Shown here piece by piece: positions 5,918 through 12,260 of a stretch of 15,572 nt of DNA. This DNA is from Rhodobacterales bacterium (lineage in GTDB: Bacteria > Pseudomonadota > Alphaproteobacteria > Rhodobacterales > Rhodobacteraceae): NCBI GenBank assembly GCA_009992615.1, contig JAACVA010000025.1, positions 1 through 15,572 on the forward strand, written 5' to 3'. Position numbers and translations under genes: made by a program. The stretch's first letter is position 1. The number at the start of each line of letters is the position of its first letter. The notes beneath the pieces were generated by a model. That model did not search any database, had not been told where the DNA came from, and saw only the letters and a program-made list of their open reading frames with translations.

Positions 5918-6916
5918 ATGGCGATCACGCTGAAAGACGTGGCTGAACGCGCCGGGGTGTCCACCTCGGCGGTGTCGCGCACATTCACCCCCGGCGCCTC
6001 GGTCAGCGAGAAAACCCGTGCCAAGGTGGTCGAGGCGGCGGCGGCGCTGGGATACAGCCTCAACGCCCTGGCCTCATCGCTGACCACCGGGCGTACGAAA
6101 CTGATCGGGCTGGTCAGCAACAACTTTCACAACCCGATTTTTCTTGAGGTGTTCGATCTGTTCACCCGCGGGTTGCAAGACCGCGGGTTGCGCCCCCTTC
6201 TGGTGAACCTGTCGGACGAACGCGAACCCGACGACAGCCTGGTGCTGCTGCGGCAATACTCGGTGGATGGGGTGATCGTCGCCTCGTCCACCCTGCCGCC
6301 CAGCTTTTCCAAGGCGTTTCGCGATGCGGGCATTCCCGTGGTGCATTCCTTTGGGCGCCACGCCAGCACGCCCGAGGTGCATGTCGTAGGTATCGACAAC
6401 ATCGAATGCGGGCGGATGGCGGCGCGCACGCTGGTGGCGCGGGGCTACACCCGCGTGGCCTTCATGGGCGGGCCGGAAACTGCCAGTTCGACGCAGGACC
6501 GGCTGCGCGGGTTCCTTGAGGAACTGGCGCAGCACCCTGATGTCGGTGTAACCACCAGTTTCGCCAGCGCCTATTCGTTCGATGCGGGGCGGGTACAGAT
6601 GACCAAACTGCTGATGACCGAACCGGCCCAGGCGTATTTCTGCGGTGACGACGTGCTGTCGATCGGGGCGCTCAGCGCGGTTCAGTCGGCGGGCCTGTCC
6701 TGCCCGGACGACATCGGCATCATCGGTCTGAACGACATGGAGATGGCGCGGTGGGAAAACATCGACCTGACGACGATCCACCAGCCGATCGCGCGGATCA
6801 TCGAGGCCTCGATCGAGCTGATCGTCGCGATGCTGGCCGAGCCTGACCGCTGTCCCGAGGCGCGGCTGTTCGCCTGTCGCATCATTGAACGGGGCACCCT
6901 GCGCCCGTTACCGTAA
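5918..6916 (+). CDS. LacI-family transcriptional regulator
   Basis: A 332-residue regulator of usual LacI length. Residues 4-23 (TLKDVAERAGVSTSAVSRTF) are the helix-turn-helix and 49-58 (NALASSLTTG) the hinge helix that contacts the minor groove. From 61 on is a periplasmic-binding-protein-like effector domain (LIGLVSNNFHNPIF, then GVIVASS, GRMAARTLVARGYTRVAFMGG, DDIGIIGLNDMEMARW). It lies four bases after the DUF3329-like gene and in operon with iolG, so it probably senses inositol or a related compound and controls this unit, perhaps with iol genes elsewhere. The ribosome site is weak, suggesting translational coupling. The last nine bases overlap the end of the convergent GH25 gene. Family is certain; ligand is inferred from iolG only. 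Confidence 0.92.
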   Translation: MAITLKDVAERAGVSTSAVSRTFTPGASVSEKTRAKVVEAAAALGYSLNALASSLTTGRTKLIGLVSNNFHNPIFLEVFDLFTRGLQDRGLRPLLVNLSDEREPDDSLVLLRQYSVDGVIVASSTLPPSFSKAFRDAGIPVVHSFGRHASTPEVHVVGIDNIECGRMAARTLVARGYTRVAFMGGPETASSTQDRLRGFLEELAQHPDVGVTTSFASAYSFDAGRVQMTKLLMTEPAQAYFCGDDVLSIGALSAVQSAGLSCPDDIGIIGLNDMEMARWENIDLTTIHQPIARIIEASIELIVAMLAEPDRCPEARLFACRIIERGTLRPLP

Positions 6917-7702
6917 GGTGCGCGCGGCCAGCCAGGCCTGCCATTGGGCGGGGCTGCCGGCAAAGGCGTTCAGATCGACCTTGCCGTCTATTCCGGGCAC
7001 AAGGCCGGTGCCGCTGTATTGCCAGAATGTCCAGCGTGCGCCGGGATACACCTGTGATGGGTGCCCCGCGACGGAACGCAGCCAGGTTTCCTCGCCAAGT
7101 TGGGCGATGTCGTTGCGCACCCAGAAATCGGGGGTGGTATAGATGACGGGCCGCTGGCCATAATGACGTGCTACGATGTCAAGAAACACCCGCGCATCGG
7201 CGCGCACCTGTTCGGGTGGCGGGCGCGTGGTGCAGGTCGGCGAGCGGTGGTTCCATTCCAGGTCCAGCACCGGGGGCAGATCGCCCGCCCGGCGCGGCAC
7301 ATTGGCGATGAACCACTGCGCCTGAACGGTGGCGGGGGTGCAGAAATAATAAAAGTGATAGGCCCCCGGCACCACCCCAGCAGCCCGCGCGCCATCGTGA
7401 TAGAAGCGGAACATCGGATCGATGAGGTCGCCACCTTCGGTTGCCTTCAGGTACGCGAAATTCACCCCATTCGCCCGCGCCGTGGCCCAGTCAATGCGGC
7501 CCTGCCAGCGCGAGGCGTCTATCCCGTGCACCGAATGGCGATCCGGGGCGCGCCCGTCCCAGGGATGCGGATCGGCGTCCGAGAAATTCGGTGGGCGCGA
7601 CACGGAAAAGGCGGCGGGCGTGGTCGGGTCAGGGGGCGCGCGACGCGGCGCACCACAGGCCGTCAGGGCAAGTACAAGGATCAGCAGGATCAGATGACGC
7701 AT
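6908..7702 (-). CDS. GH25 lysozyme-like lipoprotein
   Basis: A 264-residue predicted lipoprotein with a glycoside hydrolase family 25 domain; GH25 enzymes are muramidases that cut the MurNAc-GlcNAc bond of peptidoglycan. Residues 1-16 are a lipoprotein signal with lipobox LTAC (C16). A proline-rich linker follows (18-55), then the catalytic barrel: HGIDASRWQG (D62), NFAYLKATEG, YHFYYFC, PPVLDLEWN with the acid pair D147/E149, IYTTPDFW, WTFWQYSG, and VDLNAF near the end. All GH25 catalytic positions are present, so it should be active. The start at ATG 7702 is chosen because the signal peptide begins there; the frame stays open to 7993, but that extension is arginine-rich and not protein-like. 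The ribosome site is poor. It would be anchored in the envelope, for wall remodelling or attack on neighbours. Confidence 0.88.
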   Translation of the reverse strand: MRHLILLILVLALTACGAPRRAPPDPTTPAAFSVSRPPNFSDADPHPWDGRAPDRHSVHGIDASRWQGRIDWATARANGVNFAYLKATEGGDLIDPMFRFYHDGARAAGVVPGAYHFYYFCTPATVQAQWFIANVPRRAGDLPPVLDLEWNHRSPTCTTRPPPEQVRADARVFLDIVARHYGQRPVIYTTPDFWVRNDIAQLGEETWLRSVAGHPSQVYPGARWTFWQYSGTGLVPGIDGKVDLNAFAGSPAQWQAWLAARTLR

Positions 7703-7919
7703 GGCATCATGGATACCCCACCGTGCGGTCTGTGCAAATGACGTTTGCGTGGCGCGGTGCACCGCGCGCAGAACGCGGTCGCCGTGCTCCGCGATCAACA
7801 GCGCCGATGCGCGGCCCAAAGCGGGCCTGGCCCCGGTCCGGTGATCCGTATGGCATCGCGTGGCTGAACTGCCGCTGCGGAGACACCTGCGATGTCCCCG
7901 CCGACAATTCTGGCATGGC
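7703..7919. other. Intergenic stretch without a credible gene; contains a 16-base palindrome
   Basis: No frame here has both a ribosome site and protein-like sequence; open frames on each strand are arginine/proline-rich shadows. GCGCGGTG directly followed by its reverse complement makes a perfect 16-base palindrome at 7752-7767, 50 bases upstream of the GH25 start. GGCCC (7813-7817) and GGGCC (7823-7827) form a short hairpin that could help end the aldo/keto reductase transcript. The palindrome is placed where an operator for the GH25 gene could lie. Confidence 0.4.
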
Positions 7920-8855
7920 TCATGCCTCTTCGAGGCGATCCGTGGCTGGGGCCGGGGTGGGCGACAACGCCGAGATGCGGGCGTACAGCGCATCGTCCAT
8001 CGCGAAGGTCAGCGCATCCAGCGAAGGCTGCAATTGTTCGGCATTGCGCGCACTTATGATCGGCGCGGTCACTCCGGGGTGGCGCGCGGCCCAGGCCACC
8101 GCCAGGGTGGCGGGGCTGACGCCCAGTTCACGCCCCAGATCGGCCAGCGCGGCGGCCGTGTCATACATCCACCGCTGACCATAGCGTGCATTGTACATCT
8201 TGTCGTCGGCCAGACGGCCACCCGCCCCCCCCGCATATTTTCCGGTCAGAAGGCCCCCGCCCAGCGGCGAATATGGCACGATGGCGATGTTTTCGGACAG
8301 GCCCATCGGCAGGATCTCAACCTCGACCTGACGTTTCACCAGATTGTACATCGGTTGGAACATCGCGATCCGCGTGCCCAGTTTTTCGGCCACGGCCTGG
8401 GCCTTCATCACCTGCCAGGCGGCATAGTTCGACACACCGATATGGTCGAACTTGCCGGCCTTCTGCAATTCGGCCATCACCTCGAACGTCTCTTCCAGGG
8501 GTGTGTCCGGATCCCAACGGTGCAGATACAGGATTTCAACCCGGTCCATCTGCAACCGCTCAAGACATTCGGCGAAGGTGGCGCGCAGGTTTGCCGCGCC
8601 ATAGCCGCCTTCGAACCCGGCCTTGGTGGCGATGATCAGCTTGTCCCGCTCGGGTGCTGCGAACCGGCCCAGAAACCGTTCCGAATCGCCATTGGTATAG
8701 GCATGGGCGGTGTCAAAGAAATTGATTCCGGCCGCGCGGCAGGCATCAAACATGGCGTGCGACTGGTCCAGATCGGCCTTGCCACCGAATTGCATACAGC
8801 CAAAACAGAAACGTGAAAGCGGGGCGCCATCCGGCGCGGTGATGTTATGTGTCAT
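7920..8855 (-). CDS. Aldo/keto reductase
   Basis: A 311-residue soluble NADPH-type oxidoreductase of the aldo/keto reductase superfamily (TIM barrel). The catalytic tetrad is visible: D48 and Y53 in FFDTAHAYTNG, K78 in IIATKAG, and H112 in LYLHRWDP. Later family motifs are GVSNYAAWQV, FQPMYNL, VPYSPLGGGLLTGKY and, for the cofactor phosphate site, PIISARNAEQLQ. The sequence resembles the YajO/YghZ-like and L-glyceraldehyde-3-phosphate reductase group more than the steroid reductases; the natural substrate cannot be read from it. It stands alone on the minus strand, after the terminator of the transporter operon and with its own possible promoter (8912-8940). The ATG at 8855 opens the conserved N-terminal strand, though its ribosome site is weak. 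Confidence 0.92.
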   Translation of the reverse strand: MTHNITAPDGAPLSRFCFGCMQFGGKADLDQSHAMFDACRAAGINFFDTAHAYTNGDSERFLGRFAAPERDKLIIATKAGFEGGYGAANLRATFAECLERLQMDRVEILYLHRWDPDTPLEETFEVMAELQKAGKFDHIGVSNYAAWQVMKAQAVAEKLGTRIAMFQPMYNLVKRQVEVEILPMGLSENIAIVPYSPLGGGLLTGKYAGGAGGRLADDKMYNARYGQRWMYDTAAALADLGRELGVSPATLAVAWAARHPGVTAPIISARNAEQLQPSLDALTFAMDDALYARISALSPTPAPATDRLEEA

Positions 8856-8911
8856 GGCCGGAAGTTGCCACGATGCGCGCCCCTTGCAAAGCCCCGGTGG
8901 CCCAAGGGCGC

Positions 8912-8940
8912 GATATTTCTTTCGGGAATCCTTTTGCCAA
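8912..8940 (-). promoter_or_regulatory. Possible sigma-70-type promoter for the aldo/keto reductase gene
   Basis: On the minus strand TTGGCA (8940-8935) is followed after 17 bases by AATATC (8917-8912), near matches to the -35 and -10 consensus with ideal spacing. It lies between the transporter operon terminator and the reductase ATG at 8855, as an own promoter should. Pattern match only. Confidence 0.35.
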
Positions 8941-8945
8941 CACCG

Positions 8946-8979
8946 AAAACGGGCGCCCCGGTTTCCCTCGGGGCACCCG
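8946..8979 (-). terminator. Rho-independent terminator of the xdh-transporter operon
   Basis: On the minus strand an 11-base arm (8979-8969, CGGGTGCCCCG) pairs with 8960-8950 (CGGGGCGCCCG) using one G-U wobble and an eight-base loop, and TTTT follows at once (8949-8946). It lies 22 bases after the stop of the BMP-protein gene, the last gene of the operon. Confidence 0.8.
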
Positions 8980-9001
8980 TCGTATCACACCTTGGGCCTG
9001 C

Positions 9002-10084
9002 TCAGTTCGGAATCGTGCCGGTCACGCCTTCGACATAGAAATCCATCCCTGCAAGGGTGCCGTCGTCGGCCACCTCGCCCTCGGCCAGCCATGCGCTGCC
9101 GTCCTGTTTGTTCAGCGGGCCGGTGAAGGGGTGATATGCGCCCGACGCGATGCTGTCCTTCAGCGCCAACGCCTCGGCCTTCACATCCTCGTGCACCGCA
9201 TCGGTGATCTCACCGATACCAACCATGCCGGCACCGATGCCATCCCAGGTGTTGGCGCTTTGCCAGGTGCCGTCGATCACCGCCTGTGTGCGGGCGATGT
9301 AATAGGGCGCCCAGTTGTCGATGATCGAACTGACCCGAGGGCTGGGTGCATATTCGCCCATGTCCGACGCCTGACCAAAGGTGATGACATTGCCCGCAGC
9401 CTGCGCCGCAGCCTGGGGCGCGGTGGAATCGGTGTGTTGCAGAATCACGTCGGCGCCCTGTTCGATCAGTGCCTTGGCGGCGTCAGCCTCTTTAGCCGGG
9501 TCGAACCAGGTATAGGCCCAGATCACATTGAACTGGACATCGGGGTTGGCCTTTTTGGCGTGGATGAACGCGCTGTTGATGCCGCGAATAACCTCGGGGA
9601 TCGGGAATGACGCGATATAGCCGATCTTGTTGGTCTTGGTCATCCGGCCCGCGATATGCCCCTGGATCGCGCGGCCTTCGTAAAAGCGGGCGGAATAGAC
9701 CGCAACATTGTCGGCGGTTTTGTATCCGGTGGCATGTTCGAATTTCACATCCGGAAATTTCGCGGCGACGTTGATTGTCGGGTCCATGTACCCGAACGAG
9801 GTGGTGAAGATCAGCTTGACACCGGATAACGCCATCTGGGTCATCACCCGCTCGGCATCGGCGCCCTCGGGAACGCTTTCCTGATATACCGTTTCGATCT
9901 TGTCGCCGAAGTGCGCCAGCAGCTTCTGGCGGGCCTGATCGTGTTCATAGGTCCAGCCGCCGTCGCCCACAGGGCCGACATAGATGAAACCCACCTTCAG
10001 CGGACCATGAGCGGCGGCAAAGGCGCCGGTTGCGGCCAGGATGGCGGTCGCGGCAGTGGCGCCCAAAAGTGTTCTGCGGTTCAT
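9002..10084 (-). CDS. BMP-family ABC transporter substrate-binding protein
   Basis: A 360-residue periplasmic binding protein of the BMP/Med family, whose studied members (PnrA of Treponema, the Bacillus NupN system) bind purine or other nucleosides. Residues 1-24 are an export signal starting MNRRTLLGATAATAILA; the RR pair near the start is Tat-like, but a Sec route is equally possible. The mature part opens with LKVGFIYVGPVGDGGWTYEHDQ, the usual first strand and ligand loop of this family, and later has FTTSFGYMD, GYIASFPIPEVIRGINSAF and ILQHTDSTA. The start at ATG 10084 is set by AAGGA six bases upstream. It is the last gene of the operon, 32 bases after the second permease, and is followed by a strong terminator. 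Linkage to xanthine dehydrogenase points to a purine ligand; that is inference. Confidence 0.92.
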   Translation of the reverse strand: MNRRTLLGATAATAILAATGAFAAAHGPLKVGFIYVGPVGDGGWTYEHDQARQKLLAHFGDKIETVYQESVPEGADAERVMTQMALSGVKLIFTTSFGYMDPTINVAAKFPDVKFEHATGYKTADNVAVYSARFYEGRAIQGHIAGRMTKTNKIGYIASFPIPEVIRGINSAFIHAKKANPDVQFNVIWAYTWFDPAKEADAAKALIEQGADVILQHTDSTAPQAAAQAAGNVITFGQASDMGEYAPSPRVSSIIDNWAPYYIARTQAVIDGTWQSANTWDGIGAGMVGIGEITDAVHEDVKAEALALKDSIASGAYHPFTGPLNKQDGSAWLAEGEVADDGTLAGMDFYVEGVTGTIPN

Positions 10085-10116
10085 GAGTGTTCCTTCCGAT
10101 GAACGTTGCAATGGCC

Positions 10117-11046
10117 TCAGGATGAGGCATGAAATATGCGGCCCAACGCAGCTGGCGCGACGGCCGCGCCTTTTTGCCTGGCCGAGATGAAAACCAGCAC
10201 GATGATGGTTACCACAAACGGTGACATCGACAATATCTCGACCGGCACGGGCACCCCCGCCGCCTGCAGGTTCAACTGCAAGACGCTGATGCCGCCGAAA
10301 AGATAGGCACCCAACAAAACCCGCCCGGCGCGCCAGCTGGCAAAAACCACGATGGCCAGCGCGATCCAGCCCGCCCCGGCGGTCATCCCGTCAGTCCACT
10401 GCGGCACCCGTACAAGGCTCACATAGGCGCCGCCCATCCCGGCACAGGCCCCGCCAAAGGCGATGGCGGCGAGGCGGATGCGCACCACCTTGTACCCCAA
10501 AGCGTGCGCCGCGTCATGGTTTTCTCCCACTGCCCGCAGGATCAGCCCGCCGCGCGTGTATTTCAAAAACGCCCAGACCCCGGCGACCAGCACCAGCGCG
10601 AAATAAACCACCCAATCGTGCGAAAACACCATGCGCCCCAGCACCGGAATGTCGCCCAGCGGCCCGAGGTTCAGCTTGGCGGTGGCGGGCGGTTTGACCC
10701 CGCGATAGGCCTGCCCGATCATCGCCGAAATACCCAGCCCGAACAACGTCAGGGCAAGGCCGGTGGCCACCTGATTGCTCAGCAGATATTGGGTGAGTAG
10801 CGCAAAGATCAGCGCCAGCGCGGCGCCGCCCATCGCCGCCAGAACAAACCCCAGAACCGGCGATCCGGTTTCCACAGCAACGGCAAAACCGCAGATCGCG
10901 CCGGTGATCATCATCCCCTCGACACCGAGATTCAGCACCCCGGATTTTTCCACCACCAACTCACCCAGCGCCGCCAGAATGATCGGCGTCGCCGCCACCA
11001 TCAGCGACGCGATCAGCAGCACAGGGTCGATCGCGCCCAGGTTCAT
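10117..11046 (-). CDS. ABC transporter permease (BPD_transp_2 type, NupQ-like)
   Basis: A 309-residue inner membrane permease with eight or more hydrophobic segments, of the branched-chain amino acid/ribose type (BPD_transp_2). Family marks are LGELVVEKSGVLNLGVEGMM near the N-terminus (the conserved E-K-SGVLNLGVEG stretch of nucleoside-type permeases), GLILRAVGENHDAAHALGY as the cytoplasmic coupling loop that docks on the ATPase, and GGISVLQLNLQ later on. It forms the channel with the permease encoded just upstream, whose stop codon overlaps this start as ATGA (11043-11046). Length is typical of the second, shorter permease of BMP transport systems (NupQ-like). Family certain; nucleoside or purine substrate inferred from the set. 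Confidence 0.92.
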   Translation of the reverse strand: MNLGAIDPVLLIASLMVAATPIILAALGELVVEKSGVLNLGVEGMMITGAICGFAVAVETGSPVLGFVLAAMGGAALALIFALLTQYLLSNQVATGLALTLFGLGISAMIGQAYRGVKPPATAKLNLGPLGDIPVLGRMVFSHDWVVYFALVLVAGVWAFLKYTRGGLILRAVGENHDAAHALGYKVVRIRLAAIAFGGACAGMGGAYVSLVRVPQWTDGMTAGAGWIALAIVVFASWRAGRVLLGAYLFGGISVLQLNLQAAGVPVPVEILSMSPFVVTIIVLVFISARQKGAAVAPAALGRIFHASS

Positions 11047-12134
11047 GTGGCGGCCCCCCTGCCGAAACGAATGCGGTAATTGGTCATCACGTCCACAGCC
11101 AACAGGAAAAACAACAGCATCCCCTGAAACGCCTGAATCGCGGCGGCAGGCAGGCCCAACATGAACTGCGCCAGTTCCCCGCCGATATAGGTCAGTGCCA
11201 TCAGCAGCCCGGCCAACAATATCCCGACCGGATGCAGACGCCCCAGAAACGCAACGATAATCGCGGTGAAGCCATATCCAACGTTGAAATCAATGCTGAT
11301 CTGGCCCGCCGGCCCCGTCACCTCGAACAGCCCGGCCATGCCCGCAAGAGCACCCGAAACCCCCAGACACAAAAGGACAAGCCGCGCCGGGTTCACCCCG
11401 GCAAATCGCGCGGCCCGTGGGCTTTGTCCGGCCAGCCGGATGTGAAACCCGGTGATGTGGCGGGTCAACAGCACATAGGCAAAGATCACCGCGATGAACG
11501 CGGCCACCACACCCCAGTGCATCCCGGTGCCGGCGATCAGTTCGGGGTTGGATGCGGCGGCGTATTGCTGCAAATTACGGCTTCCCGGAAAGCCGCCACC
11601 TTCAGGGTTGCGCAACAGCCCCAGCGCCATCGATGCCAAAATCTGCTCGGCAACATAAACCAATAAAAGCGATACCAAAATCTCGTTGGTATTGAACCGG
11701 GTGCGCAACAGGCCGGGTATCATCGCCCAAGCCCAGCCGCCCAGGGCCCCGGCGATCACCATCAGCGGAAACACGATCCACAGGTCCGCCGGATAAAACG
11801 CCAAACCCACCGCCGCGCCGCAAATCGCTCCGATGATATACTGCCCCTCGGCCCCGATGTTCCAGACACCGGCACGAAATCCAAGTGACAGCCCGATCGC
11901 GATCAGGATCAGCGGCCCCGCCTTGACCAGGAGCTGGGGACGGGAATAGGCGGCGAACTGGGTGTTGAACAGCGGGTCCCAAAAAATCGTCCGGATTGCC
12001 GCCACCGGATCCTTGCCCAGCAGGGCAAACATCACGCCGCCTGCGATCATCGTCAGGGCGACAGCCAGAATCGGTGTGGCCACCGACCAGAAACGCGACG
12101 GTGCGGCACGCCGTTCCAGCCGGATCACCGACAT
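11043..12134 (-). CDS. ABC transporter permease (BPD_transp_2 type, NupP-like)
   Basis: A 363-residue inner membrane permease, partner of the one encoded next. Marks of the longer permease of BMP systems are LGKDPVAAIRTIFWDPLF in the periplasmic loop after the first helix, IGLSLGFRAGVWNIGAEGQYIIGAI (the GxWNIGAEGQ motif), NTNEILVSLLLVYVA, and the coupling loop HIRLAGQSPRAARFAGVN. The ATG at 12134 is preferred; a TTG at 12149 in the same frame is possible, but neither has a strong ribosome site (GGGG lies one base before the ATG). The gene follows the ATPase after 126 bases that hold a long inverted repeat and a T-run, the only real gap in this operon apart from the 32 bases before the BMP gene. 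The 3' end overlaps the next gene by four bases. Confidence 0.9.
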   Translation of the reverse strand: MSVIRLERRAAPSRFWSVATPILAVALTMIAGGVMFALLGKDPVAAIRTIFWDPLFNTQFAAYSRPQLLVKAGPLILIAIGLSLGFRAGVWNIGAEGQYIIGAICGAAVGLAFYPADLWIVFPLMVIAGALGGWAWAMIPGLLRTRFNTNEILVSLLLVYVAEQILASMALGLLRNPEGGGFPGSRNLQQYAAASNPELIAGTGMHWGVVAAFIAVIFAYVLLTRHITGFHIRLAGQSPRAARFAGVNPARLVLLCLGVSGALAGMAGLFEVTGPAGQISIDFNVGYGFTAIIVAFLGRLHPVGILLAGLLMALTYIGGELAQFMLGLPAAAIQAFQGMLLFFLLAVDVMTNYRIRFGRGAAT

Positions 12135-12150
12135 GCCCCGTTTGCGCAAG

Positions 12151-12156
12151 AAAAAA
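12151..12156 (-). terminator. T-run after the inverted repeat: possible intra-operon attenuator
   Basis: Six consecutive T on the minus strand follow the last stem of the inverted repeat after six bases (GTAAAG lies between). The spacing is a little long for a standard terminator, so partial termination between the ATPase and permease genes is more likely than a full stop. Confidence 0.4.
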
Positions 12157-12162
12157 CTTTAC

Positions 12163-12244
12163 GCCTCCGGCGGAGGTATTTCGGGCAAGAAAGAAACAGG
12201 CCGCCGCGCCCTTCTTTCTTGCTGAAAATACCTCTGCCGGAGGC
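12163..12244. repeat. Long imperfect inverted repeat (palindromic extragenic element)
   Basis: Arms of 33 bases at 12163-12195 and 12212-12244 are reverse complements at 29 positions and flank a 16-base GC-rich loop (12196-12211). Each arm also holds its own small palindrome: CCTCCGGCGGAGG at 12164-12176 and CCTCTGCCGGAGG at 12231-12243. Such nested GCCTCCGGCGG-rich palindromes resemble the repetitive extragenic elements common in Rhodobacteraceae genomes. It fills the gap between the ATPase and first permease genes; as RNA it could fold into one long hairpin on either strand. Confidence 0.8.
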
Positions 12245-12260
12245 ATTGAAAGCTTGGGTC

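Noticed and set aside
7703..7993. Upstream extension of the GH25 frame (about 97 codons)
   Set aside because: Arginine-, proline- and histidine-rich with no family likeness, while a complete lipoprotein signal starts at 7702.
7441..8178. Long plus-strand frame across GH25, the gap and the aldo/keto reductase
   Set aside because: It is antisense to two well-identified genes for most of its length, is rich in Arg/Pro/Ser, and has no ribosome site.
7860..8816. 318-codon plus-strand frame opposite the aldo/keto reductase
   Set aside because: Shadow of a high-GC gene; its product is His/Gly/Gln-rich without a recognisable domain, whereas the minus strand has the full catalytic tetrad.
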